The notes beneath the pieces were generated by a model that saw nothing but the letters and a program-made list of their open reading frames with translations, searched no databases and was not told where the DNA came from. Of a DNA stretch of 64,000 nucleotides, positions 24,706-32,348 are shown one piece after another. Source of the DNA: UBA6898 sp964463135 (GTDB lineage: Bacteria; Nitrospirota; Thermodesulfovibrionia; Thermodesulfovibrionales; UBA6898); the NCBI GenBank assembly GCA_964463135.1, contig CAYXBA010000006.1:1-64000 (forward strand). Reading direction: 5' to 3'. Every line of letters begins with the position of its first letter. Position 1 is the first letter of the stretch. Made by a program: the position numbers and the translations under genes.

Positions 24706-25652
24706 TGACCATATCGGTTGTAATACCACTGTACAATGAAGAGGAAAATGTTCAGGAGCTTCACAGCAGACTGAAGGCCGTACTCGACACGCTCGGGACC
24801 GATTATGAGGTCCTCTTTATTGATGACGGCAGCACGGATAATACCCTGAAGTTTCTTCAGGAGATCCAGTCAGGGGACAGCAAGATCATAGTCCTGAGCC
24901 TCAGGAGGAACTTCGGCCAGACCGCAGCCTTTGCGGCAGGCTTTGATTATTCCCGGGGTGACATTATCATCACCATGGATGGGGATCTGCAGAACGATCC
25001 GAATGATATTCCCCGGCTCATTGAACAGATGAAAGATAATGATCTGGTGAGCGGCTGGAGAAAGAAGAGAAAAGACCCATTCCTTTCGCGCAGGCTCCCG
25101 TCTATCATGGCGAACTGGCTTATCAGCAAGGTGACCGGCGTCAATCTTCATGACTACGGCTGCTCACTCAAGGCATATAAGCGGGATGTCATCAAGAACC
25201 TCAAGCTCTATGGAGAAATGCACCGGTTCATTCCTGCTGTTGCGAGCTGGTACGGCGTGCGCATTGCAGAGGTCGAGACCGAACATCATCCGAGGGTGCG
25301 CGGAAAGTCAAAATACGGCATTTCCCGGACCATGAAGGTGGTGCTTGACCTGATCACGGTCAAGTTCCTCCAGAGTTTTTCAACAAAACCTCTGCAGTTC
25401 TTCGGCCCGATCGGGCTGGCGAGCGGCATGCTCGGTTTTCTGATCTCTGCCTATCTTACGATCGAGAAGCTCGTTGCAGGCAAGGATATCGGCGGCAGAC
25501 CGCTTCTCATGCTCGGTTCTCTGCTGATCATTGTCGGCATCCAGTTCATCGGCATGGGCCTCCTGGGTGAGATGATGGTGCGCGTGTATCACGAGACCCA
25601 GAAAAAACCGATCTATGTGATCAAGAAGGTCATTGGCCCTGGCAATAAATAA
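24705..25652 (+). CDS. Polyprenyl-phosphate glycosyltransferase (GT2, ArnC/GtrB-like)
   Basis: Transfers a sugar from a nucleotide sugar to undecaprenyl phosphate on the cytoplasmic face. The 315 residues show the GT2 nucleotide-binding start VVIPLYNEEENVQEL, DDGSTDNT, the DxD-like MDGDLQNDP, and an acceptor region with RKKRKDPFLSR. Two C-terminal transmembrane helices follow (about 230-300). It would make the lipid-linked sugar donor used by the preceding GT39 fusion. ATG 24705 overlaps the previous stop, and a TTG one codon earlier is the alternative start. Confidence 0.92.
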   Translation: MTISVVIPLYNEEENVQELHSRLKAVLDTLGTDYEVLFIDDGSTDNTLKFLQEIQSGDSKIIVLSLRRNFGQTAAFAAGFDYSRGDIIITMDGDLQNDPNDIPRLIEQMKDNDLVSGWRKKRKDPFLSRRLPSIMANWLISKVTGVNLHDYGCSLKAYKRDVIKNLKLYGEMHRFIPAVASWYGVRIAEVETEHHPRVRGKSKYGISRTMKVVLDLITVKFLQSFSTKPLQFFGPIGLASGMLGFLISAYLTIEKLVAGKDIGGRPLLMLGSLLIIVGIQFIGMGLLGEMMVRVYHETQKKPIYVIKKVIGPGNK

Positions 25653-26547
25653 GAAAGTCCTCGTTCTCATCCTCAAGCTTGCAGTCAGCTCCTTCTCCTT
25701 TTATCTTATTTCCCGAAAAGCTGACATGGCACAGGTCGGGCATATCCTGAAAAGCATAGGGCTTCCCACGTTCCTGGGCGCTGCAACGCTCTATATGCTG
25801 TCGCAGGTGCTTTCTACCATGCGGTGGCAACTGCTCCTGCCTGACAAATATCCGCTGAAGAGACTTTTTTCGCTCTATATGATCGGCGCTTTTTTCAGCA
25901 GTTTTCTGCCGGGCGTTGTGGGCGGCGACGCGGTCCGGGCGTACTATCTCAACAAGGATGCGAAGAAGATCAGCGTAACGCTTGCGGCTGTTTTCATGGA
26001 CCGGTACCTTGGCTTTGTTACCCTCATGCTGATCGGCATATCTGCCTTTCCGTTCAGTCTCAAGGTGTTCGGAGACTCGCCGCACCGATGGCTCATGCCC
26101 GGTCTTTTTCTATCCTTTATTATCGGCAGTGTCCTGTTCTTCGGGCTGCAGCTCGGCAGGAGATTTAAGCTCATGACCGGCATCTACGAATATTTCTCTG
26201 TTATAAGGCGGCAGCGGGTGGTCATTGTCAAGACCCTGCTTCTGTCGTTTGGGGTCCAGGTACTCAATTTTGCGAACGTGATCATCCTTGCTTCCCGGAT
26301 GGGCGAAGATATCTCTTTGCTTCTCCTTTCTGTTTTTCTTCCGATCGTTATAACGATCGTGGCCCTGCCCATATCCATATCCGGTCTCGGCGTCAGAGAA
26401 GGCACGTTTGTCATCCTCCTCGGCCTTATCGGCATATCGCCGGAGGCTGCGACCTCGCTTTCTTTGGCATGGTTTTTTTCCAATTTTGCAGGAAGCCTTC
26501 CGGGGCTCGTCTTCTATTTCTTTCATGACAGGCAGAAGGCAGCATGA
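25633..26547 (+). CDS. Flippase-like membrane protein (lysylphosphatidylglycerol synthase TM family)
   Basis: 304 residues with about eight transmembrane helices and the family hallmarks FFSSFLPGVVGGDAVRAYYL and ALPISISGLGVREGTFVILL (UPF0104/AglD-like). Members are thought to move lipid-linked substrates across membranes. Between a polyprenyl-phosphate glycosyltransferase and a GT39 enzyme, a role in flipping the lipid-linked sugar is a reasonable inference. The start is TTG 25633, overlapping the previous gene by 20 bp, with GAAGG just upstream. Confidence 0.85.
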   Translation: MALAINKKVLVLILKLAVSSFSFYLISRKADMAQVGHILKSIGLPTFLGAATLYMLSQVLSTMRWQLLLPDKYPLKRLFSLYMIGAFFSSFLPGVVGGDAVRAYYLNKDAKKISVTLAAVFMDRYLGFVTLMLIGISAFPFSLKVFGDSPHRWLMPGLFLSFIIGSVLFFGLQLGRRFKLMTGIYEYFSVIRRQRVVIVKTLLLSFGVQVLNFANVIILASRMGEDISLLLLSVFLPIVITIVALPISISGLGVREGTFVILLGLIGISPEAATSLSLAWFFSNFAGSLPGLVFYFFHDRQKAA

Positions 26548-27935
26548 CGGGCAGGGGGATGCAGGAGGATAACAGGCATCTCGAAGATGCTGACCGGAAG
26601 TATATCTGGCATCCCTTTACGCAGATGAAGGCGTGGGAAGAGGAAACGCCGATCATTATCGCCGAGGGCCGTGACTGTTTTGTCAAAGACATACGGGGAA
26701 AATGGTATCTCGACGGTGTTTCATCTCTCTGGGTCAATATCTTCGGCCACAGGAAAAGAGAGATCGATGATGCGATAAAGGCCCAGGTCGACCGAATAAG
26801 CCACAGCACGCTTCTGGGCCTCAGTAATACACCGGCGATCCGATTGGCCGAAAAACTCGTCACGCTGATGCGGGACTCTTTCGGCAGCGCGGAGGGTTCG
26901 GTTCCTGCAAAGGTTTTTTACTCGGACAACGGCTCAACTGCTGTTGAGGTCGCTCTTAAAATGGCATTCCAGTACTGGCAGCACCAGGGCGAAACCCGGA
27001 AGACCGCATTCCTGTCCCTTAACAATGCCTATCACGGGGACACGCTCGGCGCGGTGAGTGTCGGCGGCGTGGACATATTTCACAAGGCCTTTGGTCCGCT
27101 TCTCTTTCATACGTATAAGGCCTCCTCGCCGTACTGCTATCGCTGTGAGCTTGGCAGGGAATATCCTGACTGCAGCCTCTTCTGCGCAGTAAAGCTTGAG
27201 GAGATGCTGAAGACCCATAATCGTGAGATCGCAGGACTGGTCATAGAGCCCCTGGTCCAGGCTGCTGGCGGGATGATCGTGTCTCCTTCCGGATACCTGA
27301 AGCGTGTGCGAGAGCTCTGCACGAAATACAACGTTCTCCTGATCGCTGACGAGGTTGCAACCGGATTCGGCAGAACAGGCAGGATGTTCGCCTGTGAGCA
27401 CGAGAACGTCGTGCCTGACATTATCTGTCTTTCCAAAGGCATCACCGGCGGGTATATGCCTCTTGCTGCCACGGTTGCGACAGAGGAGATATATGGGGCA
27501 TTTCTTGGCGAGTTCAAAGACCTCAAGACCTTTTTTCATGGTCATTCGTACACAGGCAATCCGCTTGCCTGCGCAGCGGCGATCGCCTGCCTCGATCTCT
27601 TCAGCAAAGAGGAGACCCTTGAGAACATGATACCGAAGATAGCGCTCCTCGAAGACCGGCTCAGAGAGATGCATGCACTCCCGCATGTCGGCGATGTCCG
27701 GAATAAGGGGCTTATGGCAGGCATAGAGCTTGTTCAGGATAAAAAGACAGGACAGCCCTATGACTGGGAAGAGAAGACAGGATGGAAGGTGGCATACCAT
27801 GCACGGGACAACGGCGTTATTATCAGGCCGCTCGGCAATATTCTGGTGATCATGCCGCCGCTGAATATCAGCATCGAAAATCTCGACCGCATGCTCCAGG
27901 TCCTCAGGGATGCTATAATTGCAGTAACAGCATGA
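26544..27935 (+). CDS. bioA: Adenosylmethionine-8-amino-7-oxononanoate aminotransferase BioA
   Basis: A PLP enzyme of biotin synthesis: converts KAPA to DAPA with S-adenosylmethionine as amino donor. The 463 residues contain IWHPFTQMKAWEEE near the N-terminus (BioA-specific), LLIADEVATGFGRTG, the PLP lysine in CLSKGITGGYMP, and FHGHSYTGNPLACAAA. It overlaps the preceding flippase gene by 4 bp (ATGA), but no other biotin gene is present, so its position in this envelope operon is probably incidental. Confidence 0.95.
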   Translation: MTGRGMQEDNRHLEDADRKYIWHPFTQMKAWEEETPIIIAEGRDCFVKDIRGKWYLDGVSSLWVNIFGHRKREIDDAIKAQVDRISHSTLLGLSNTPAIRLAEKLVTLMRDSFGSAEGSVPAKVFYSDNGSTAVEVALKMAFQYWQHQGETRKTAFLSLNNAYHGDTLGAVSVGGVDIFHKAFGPLLFHTYKASSPYCYRCELGREYPDCSLFCAVKLEEMLKTHNREIAGLVIEPLVQAAGGMIVSPSGYLKRVRELCTKYNVLLIADEVATGFGRTGRMFACEHENVVPDIICLSKGITGGYMPLAATVATEEIYGAFLGEFKDLKTFFHGHSYTGNPLACAAAIACLDLFSKEETLENMIPKIALLEDRLREMHALPHVGDVRNKGLMAGIELVQDKKTGQPYDWEEKTGWKVAYHARDNGVIIRPLGNILVIMPPLNISIENLDRMLQVLRDAIIAVTA

Positions 27936-28384
27936 GCAGAAAAACGATCATATCCCTTGTACTCCTTATCATGGCCCCGGTCATTATCTATCTGCTCTGG
28001 CCCTCAGACGAGAGCAGGATACGGAAACTCTTCAGGGAGGGTGTCAAGGCAATTGAAGAGGAGAAGATCGATGAGGTCATGTCACGAGTATCGTTCAATT
28101 ACGCTGATGAATACGGGCTTACCTATCTCTTTATCAAGGAAGGCATGACCAAACTTTTCCAGAACATGGAGAACATCAGGATCGAATATGAGATCACCGG
28201 CATTGAGATCAAGGAAAAGGCTGCTGTTGCTGAACTGGAGGTCAGGGTGTTGGCGACCCGGGGCAGCGACACAGGCTATATTGCCGGAGACCTTGCAAAA
28301 CCTCTTCATATGAAATTTTTCCTCGAAAAGGAGCGCACCACCTGGCTTGTCACAAAGACCGCCGGGCTTCCGGTTGACTTCTGA
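27932..28384 (+). CDS. Small membrane-anchored protein of unknown function
   Basis: 150 residues: an N-terminal hydrophobic anchor (IISLVLLIMAPVIIYLLWP), then a soluble domain reminiscent of an NTF2-like or nuclear-transport-factor fold (RKLFREGVKAIEEEKIDEVM, ending in a beta-rich segment). I do not recognise a named family. The ATG at 27932 overlaps the bioA stop (ATGA), so it is translationally coupled; a longer open frame upstream lies within bioA and is not used. Probably periplasmic. Confidence 0.75.
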   Translation: MSRKTIISLVLLIMAPVIIYLLWPSDESRIRKLFREGVKAIEEEKIDEVMSRVSFNYADEYGLTYLFIKEGMTKLFQNMENIRIEYEITGIEIKEKAAVAELEVRVLATRGSDTGYIAGDLAKPLHMKFFLEKERTTWLVTKTAGLPVDF

Positions 28385-28432
28385 ACGCGCTTCATCACCC
28401 CGGCTCATTCCCCCATTATCTTTCTGACCGAT

Positions 28433-28468
28433 TTTGCATTCCATCTGCAATGCAAATTATGGTATAGT
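28433..28468 (+). promoter_or_regulatory. Inverted repeat and extended -10 box upstream of the DsbC-like selenoprotein
   Basis: TTTGCATT (28433-28440) and AATGCAAA (28449-28456) form a perfect 8-bp-arm inverted repeat. Six bases downstream, TGG-TATAGT (28460-28468) is an extended -10 element. The ATG of the selenoprotein is only five bases after it. The arrangement suggests an operator overlapping the promoter; no regulator is identified. Confidence 0.4.
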
Positions 28469-28473
28469 ATCGC

Positions 28474-29220
28474 ATGCGCAAGATGTGGTTCATAACGTTT
28501 GCCCTTTTAGCTGCCCTTTGTCTAGGCGCGCTGGCATATGCTGCAAAGGCAGATACCCTGAATGCTGATGAGGCAAGGGGTATTTTGACCGAGCTTATCC
28601 CGAACGTAAAGATACTCTATGTGAAGCAGGCCCCGGTTGCCGGGCTCTGGGAGATCGGCACCGATGCAGGCGGCAAAAAAAATGTGCTCTATCTCGATCA
28701 TGCCAAGAAACATCTGGTAGCCGGAAATGTTATAAGCCTCAAGGACAAGACCAATCTCACCCAGGAGAGCTACCAGAAGATCAACAAGGTCGATGTCTCA
28801 AAGATTCCGCTCAAGGATGCCCTTGTTATGGGTGACAAGACCGCCAAGCACAAGATCATCGTCTTTGACGACCCGGATTGACCATACTGCGGAAAACTTC
28901 ATCAGGAGATGAAGACGGTCATAAAGGACAGAAAGGATATAGCCTTCTATATCTTCCTCTACCCTCTGCCCATGCACAAGGAGGCGTACGGGAAATCAAA
29001 GGCGATCATCTGCGCGCAATCTCTTGAACTCCTTGAGGCTGCCTTTGAGAAGAAGCCTCTACCTGCCCCGAGCTGCGAGACCACTGCGGTCGATGATAAT
29101 ATCAAGCTTGCGGAGAAGCTGGGCATCAACGGCACGCCTGCGGTCATCTTCCCGAACGGCATGCTCATGCCGGGAGCTGTGGCTGCCGAAGAAATAATAA
29201 AACAGGTAGACAAGAAGTAA
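28474..29220 (+). CDS. Selenoprotein: DsbC-like thiol-disulfide protein (UGA 28879 = Sec)
   Basis: A continuous frame of 248 residues with one internal TGA at 28879-28881. It has a signal peptide (about 1-26), then a DsbC/DsbG-type N-terminal dimerisation domain, then a thioredoxin fold whose active site reads D-P-D-UGA-P-Y-C. The neighbouring paralogue at 29444 has D-P-D-C-P-Y-C at the same place, so Sec sits at residue 136 and the resolving Cys at 139. A cis-proline loop follows (GTPAVIF). A perfect hairpin lies 15 nt downstream of the UGA (28897-28914). No Shine-Dalgarno is seen, and a -10-like box ends five bases before the ATG. Periplasmic disulfide reduction or isomerisation is expected, with Sec likely raising reactivity. 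Confidence 0.88.
28897..28914 (+). promoter_or_regulatory. Candidate bacterial SECIS element of the DsbC-like selenoprotein
   Basis: CTTCATC pairs perfectly with GATGAAG (7 bp) around the tetraloop AGGA. The loop starts 22 nt after the UGA and has G in its second and third positions. The Cys paralogue has no equivalent perfect hairpin at that place. Confidence 0.78.
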
Positions 29221-29337
29221 TATCCGCCTCATCCTCTTTTCACCGTTTGCGTTTCGCTTCCCCTTTGTCAGTCCACCTTAGCGCCAGCCTTTCCTTTGCG
29301 AAATAATGCAGGTTGTGATATAAAAGTTAGAGAAATG

Positions 29338-29408
29338 CTCAGGTTGATAGTCTTCAGGTGTTTAGTCCTTAGTCCATACCTGCCAGACTAAAGCCTAACC
29401 AACCTGAG
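29338..29408. repeat. Inverted-repeat element containing heptamers
   Basis: CTCAGGTTG (29338-29346) and CAACCTGAG (29400-29408) bound a 71-bp stretch. Inside are the 7-mers GATAGTC, TTTAGTC and CTTAGTC and a nested TTTAGTC/GACTAAA pair. It occupies the gap between the two DsbC-like genes; the rest of that gap shows nothing recognisable. Confidence 0.55.
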
Positions 29409-29443
29409 TAGTTACTAATTGTGTAAGGAGAGGAATAAGTCAT

Positions 29444-30268
29444 ATGAAAAGGTTAGTGATGCTGGGTCTGTTTATCGCCGTGCTTTTTGCTGCAGAGGGT
29501 ATGCTGCCCATGAAGGCCTTTGCCTTTGGCGGGTGCGAGGAAGACTGCATGAAGTGCCATACCCTTACCACCCAGGATGTCCAGAACGTGCTGACAAAGC
29601 TTGGCGCTGCCAGTGCAAAGCCCGTTGACATCAAGATAAGTCCGGTTAAAGGACTCTGGGAAGTCATTATTGAGGACAAGGGGACCAGAGGCGTCATGTA
29701 CATCGGTTTTTCGAAACGGCATGTTATTGCAGGCCCGATCTTTGAGGTCGATACCGGCGCGAATAAGACCCAGGAAACATTCGAGCGGGTGAACCGTGAC
29801 CTGGTCAGATATGTCGATTTTGCGAAGATCCCTCTGGAAACTGCCCTGGTGATCGGGGAGAAGAATGCAAAATATAAGGTGGCGGTCTTCACTGATCCTG
29901 ACTGTCCTTATTGCGCAAAGGTCCATGAGGAGCTGAAGCAGGTTGTTGCCGAAAGGAAGGACATCGCTTTTTATCTCAAGCTCATGCCTCTGTCCATGCA
30001 TCCTGATGCCTTCTGGAAGTCCCAGAGCATTCTCTGCAAGAATTCGCTCCAGTGGCTTGAGGACAATTTTGCGAAGAAAGAGATACCGAAGCCTGACTGT
30101 GACAACAAACAGGAGGTAGAGGCCAATATCAAGCTTGCCTCGGAACTCGGCATCACAGGAACACCGACGCTGGTCTTCCCTGACGGCATGGTCGTGGTCG
30201 GCGGCAAGGATGCAAAGGGCATCATAGACCTTGTGACGAATCCGCCCAAAAAGGAGAGTAAGCAATAA
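29444..30268 (+). CDS. DsbC-like protein with CPYC active site and N-terminal CxxCH motif
   Basis: 274 residues, the cysteine-containing paralogue of the selenoprotein just upstream. After a signal peptide (about 1-26) a short Cys-rich stretch carries Cys 31 and the haem-type motif CMKCH (35-39). Then come the DsbC-like N-terminal domain (KISPVKGLWEVIIEDKG) and a thioredoxin fold with CPYC (154-157) and cis-Pro in GTPTLVFP. The CMKCH motif may bind one c-type haem or form an extra redox pair. It has its own strong ribosome binding site (AAGGAGAGG), unlike the selenoprotein. No DsbD-like reductant gene is nearby. Probably periplasmic. Confidence 0.88.
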   Translation: MKRLVMLGLFIAVLFAAEGMLPMKAFAFGGCEEDCMKCHTLTTQDVQNVLTKLGAASAKPVDIKISPVKGLWEVIIEDKGTRGVMYIGFSKRHVIAGPIFEVDTGANKTQETFERVNRDLVRYVDFAKIPLETALVIGEKNAKYKVAVFTDPDCPYCAKVHEELKQVVAERKDIAFYLKLMPLSMHPDAFWKSQSILCKNSLQWLEDNFAKKEIPKPDCDNKQEVEANIKLASELGITGTPTLVFPDGMVVVGGKDAKGIIDLVTNPPKKESKQ

Positions 30269-30375
30269 CTCTCCGCATTGCAGTATGGGGTTAATAGTGA
30301 TAAAATGCCCGACAAGAGGGCCCAAGAATGGGCAGTGCAATAGAAGCTGCCTGCATTGATAAGGAAGGAGATTTG

Positions 30376-30621
30376 ATGGGGACAGCACTCAACTATAAGA
30401 AAGAAATCATGGAGTTAACCAAGGGGCTGCCTGAGCCGAAGATCAAAGAGCTAATAGATTTTGCTCAATTTCTCAGGCTTAAGGAAGAGGGGTTCTCTTA
30501 TAAGCAGATACACGATTCCGCTGAATATGTGAGGAACCTGCGAAGTAAAGAGGGCAGAAGAATCAAGTCAGGCAAGAAATACTTGGAAGAGCTGATAGAA
30601 TGGCAAAAGTCAGGCTCTTAG
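30376..30621 (+). CDS. Antitoxin-like partner of a PIN toxin
   Basis: 81 residues: a helical N-terminal half (EIMELTKGLPEPKIKELIDF) of the DUF2281/VapB-like kind and a basic C-terminal half that could thread into the toxin. The ATG at 30376 has AAGGAG five bases upstream; a longer frame from 30328 lacks one. It overlaps the following PIN-domain gene by 22 bp, the classical antitoxin-first arrangement. It should neutralise the toxin and may autoregulate the pair. The DNA-binding fold is not clear from sequence. Confidence 0.7.
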   Translation: MGTALNYKKEIMELTKGLPEPKIKELIDFAQFLRLKEEGFSYKQIHDSAEYVRNLRSKEGRRIKSGKKYLEELIEWQKSGS

Positions 30622-31034
30622 TAGATACTGACATTTTGATAGATTTTCTCAAAGGCATTAAAACAGCAAAGGATCTTTTCAGGTCAGGGCAGTTTGATCT
30701 GTACTGCTCTGTTCAGAGCAAGAAAGAACTGATAACAAAGGTGGGGCTTAAGAATTCCGAGAAGAAGGAAATAAAGGCGCTTCTTTCCAATATAAAAGTT
30801 CTCAAAGTTGACCGCGATATAATCAACAAGTTTTCTCTTTTATTAAAGAAATACGGAGACGCCCCGAAATCAGCAGCGGATTATATTATAGCGGCAACAG
30901 CGTGGGCCAAGAATCTTCCGCTTCTTACAAGAAACAAGAGACACTTTGAGCATATTAAGGAAATAGCCCTCTGCCCCTGTTATAGCTATAATGATCTTAT
31001 GAAGAATCCGCCTAAAGAAGGAGAAGGGAACTGA
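30600..31034 (+). CDS. PIN-domain ribonuclease toxin (VapC-like)
   Basis: 144 residues with the PIN acidic residues: LLVDTDILIDFLKG at the front, a central SKKELITKVGL, and a late acidic site in SAADYIIAATA followed by LLTRNKRHFEHI. Such proteins cut tRNA or rRNA when free of antitoxin. The gene overlaps its predicted antitoxin and ends 2 bp before an unrelated membrane protein, so the three may share a transcript. The pair is likely an addiction or stress module. Confidence 0.82.
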   Translation: MAKVRLLVDTDILIDFLKGIKTAKDLFRSGQFDLYCSVQSKKELITKVGLKNSEKKEIKALLSNIKVLKVDRDIINKFSLLLKKYGDAPKSAADYIIAATAWAKNLPLLTRNKRHFEHIKEIALCPCYSYNDLMKNPPKEGEGN

Positions 31035-31036
31035 CC

Positions 31037-31846
31037 ATGAAAAAGGAATATCTTATCGGCGGGTTGTTGGGTGTTATCCTCTGCGGTATTGTGGCATATG
31101 CGGTCATGACCCTCATAGGAGTGCAGAATAGCGAGCGGGCAGAGCAGCTGGTGCAGGCCCTGCCGCCGCCCACGGTCCTTGATACTGCCCTGCCGGAGAA
31201 CCGGCAGCCCGGCCCGGAACAATTGTCCGACAAGGGCAGAACCAGGAGTGTTTCGCCTTCCCTGGCTGCTGCAGACGGCCGCAAGGCTGACGAACTCAAG
31301 GCCGATGCCCTGACAGAGGTGAGGATCACCCTGAAAAACGGCAGATCGATCACTGCTGACTTCTGCAGGGATGCAAAGAGCAAGCTTCTCTGCGTTGTCA
31401 ATGGCGGGCGAATGGAGATAGACCGCAGGGAGATAGCCAGCATGCGGGAGGTGAAGGTCCAGCGCATCAGCAGTATGGACAGCGAGCCTTCAGATGCTGT
31501 GGCTGAGGATGGGAAACCTGCGGACAAAGCTGCGGCCGGAGAGAAGGGTCAGACGCCTGCTGATGGCAGGATGGTGAGAGGGTTCACGCCTGAACAGGTA
31601 AAGCGGCTTGATGAGATAACAGAACGCAAGCAGCTCATGCAGCCTGAACGGGAAAGGCTGATAAAAGAGCGCGAACAGCTTCACGAAGATGTTAAGAATG
31701 CCGGTGTTATCCGTTCACAGGAGCAGTTTGACGGTATAAAAAAACGCATATCTGACCTTGAAGCAACCATCATTAATTTCAATGATGAGATAAAAAAGCT
31801 GAACGAGGAAGAAAAGGGCATCATAGATTCTTCCGCAGCAAAATAG
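31037..31846 (+). CDS. Membrane-anchored coiled-coil protein of unknown function
   Basis: 269 residues: a single N-terminal membrane helix (YLIGGLLGVILCGIVAYAVM), a low-complexity Pro/Ala/Asp linker, a small beta-like segment (EVRITLKNGRSITADFCRD) and a C-terminal coiled coil (about 190-262, Glu/Lys-rich heptads). The ITLKNGRSITA stretch looks like the SH3-like beta unit seen in several bacterial envelope proteins. I do not recognise the family. A good ribosome binding site is present, and the gene starts right after the PIN toxin. Confidence 0.7.
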   Translation: MKKEYLIGGLLGVILCGIVAYAVMTLIGVQNSERAEQLVQALPPPTVLDTALPENRQPGPEQLSDKGRTRSVSPSLAAADGRKADELKADALTEVRITLKNGRSITADFCRDAKSKLLCVVNGGRMEIDRREIASMREVKVQRISSMDSEPSDAVAEDGKPADKAAAGEKGQTPADGRMVRGFTPEQVKRLDEITERKQLMQPERERLIKEREQLHEDVKNAGVIRSQEQFDGIKKRISDLEATIINFNDEIKKLNEEEKGIIDSSAAK

Positions 31847-31929
31847 ATGGCGTATGCGTCTGTTCTTTGAAAGCAGCCATTATGGCGTATCTTTAATATA
31901 GAAAACCAGAAGTTCCTCCCTTGATTATT

Positions 31930-32125
31930 TAGAAGCCATCTCAAAAATGATTTTTCTGAAAAGGCTGTCATGCCCGCGAATGCGGGCATCCAGAAAAGGC
32001 TGCAACACTGGATTCCCGTTGCTTAAGGCCAACAGTAGGAGCATTAGGCTCACCTACTTCTGGCTGCACGGGAATGACAAAGAGAAACAAGATAAGAATA
32101 AAGGTTGTTTTTGAGATGGCTTCTA
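31930..32125. mobile_element. MITE-like element with 18-bp perfect terminal inverted repeats
   Basis: TAGAAGCCATCTCAAAAA (31930-31947) is exactly complementary to 32108-32125. The 196-bp element has TA at both outer ends, consistent with a TA target duplication as for Tc1/mariner or IS630-type transposons. Inside is a GC hairpin (TGCCCGC/GCGGGCA) and a GGATTCCCG / CGGGAATGACA pair common in dispersed repeats. There is no coding capacity. The rest of the 31847-32348 gap shows only AT-rich sequence; a TGGTATAAT box at 32292-32300 may be a promoter for the downstream pilus operon. Confidence 0.75.
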
Positions 32126-32348
32126 GTAACAGAGCGGTGAGTTATATCGGCCATGGGCTATGACAGGCTGCTATGTAATTGGTTACACAATCAGGGAAAT
32201 GAGTTACATGCCAACCTTCTGATTTCGCTTCATGTTATTTGTATCGTATTGATTTTAAAGGATATATAATCTGTCTCATGCCGCAGATTCATGGTATAAT
32301 TATTGCAAGATATTAAACGTAAACAATCGCCTAATGGAGGTCTCGGTC

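Noticed and set aside
28879..28881. Pseudogene explanation for the internal TGA of the DsbC-like gene
   Set aside because: The same frame stays open and homologous to its paralogue to the normal end, the TGA falls exactly on the catalytic Cys codon, and a SECIS-like hairpin follows. A random nonsense mutation would not be expected to do this twice in one window.
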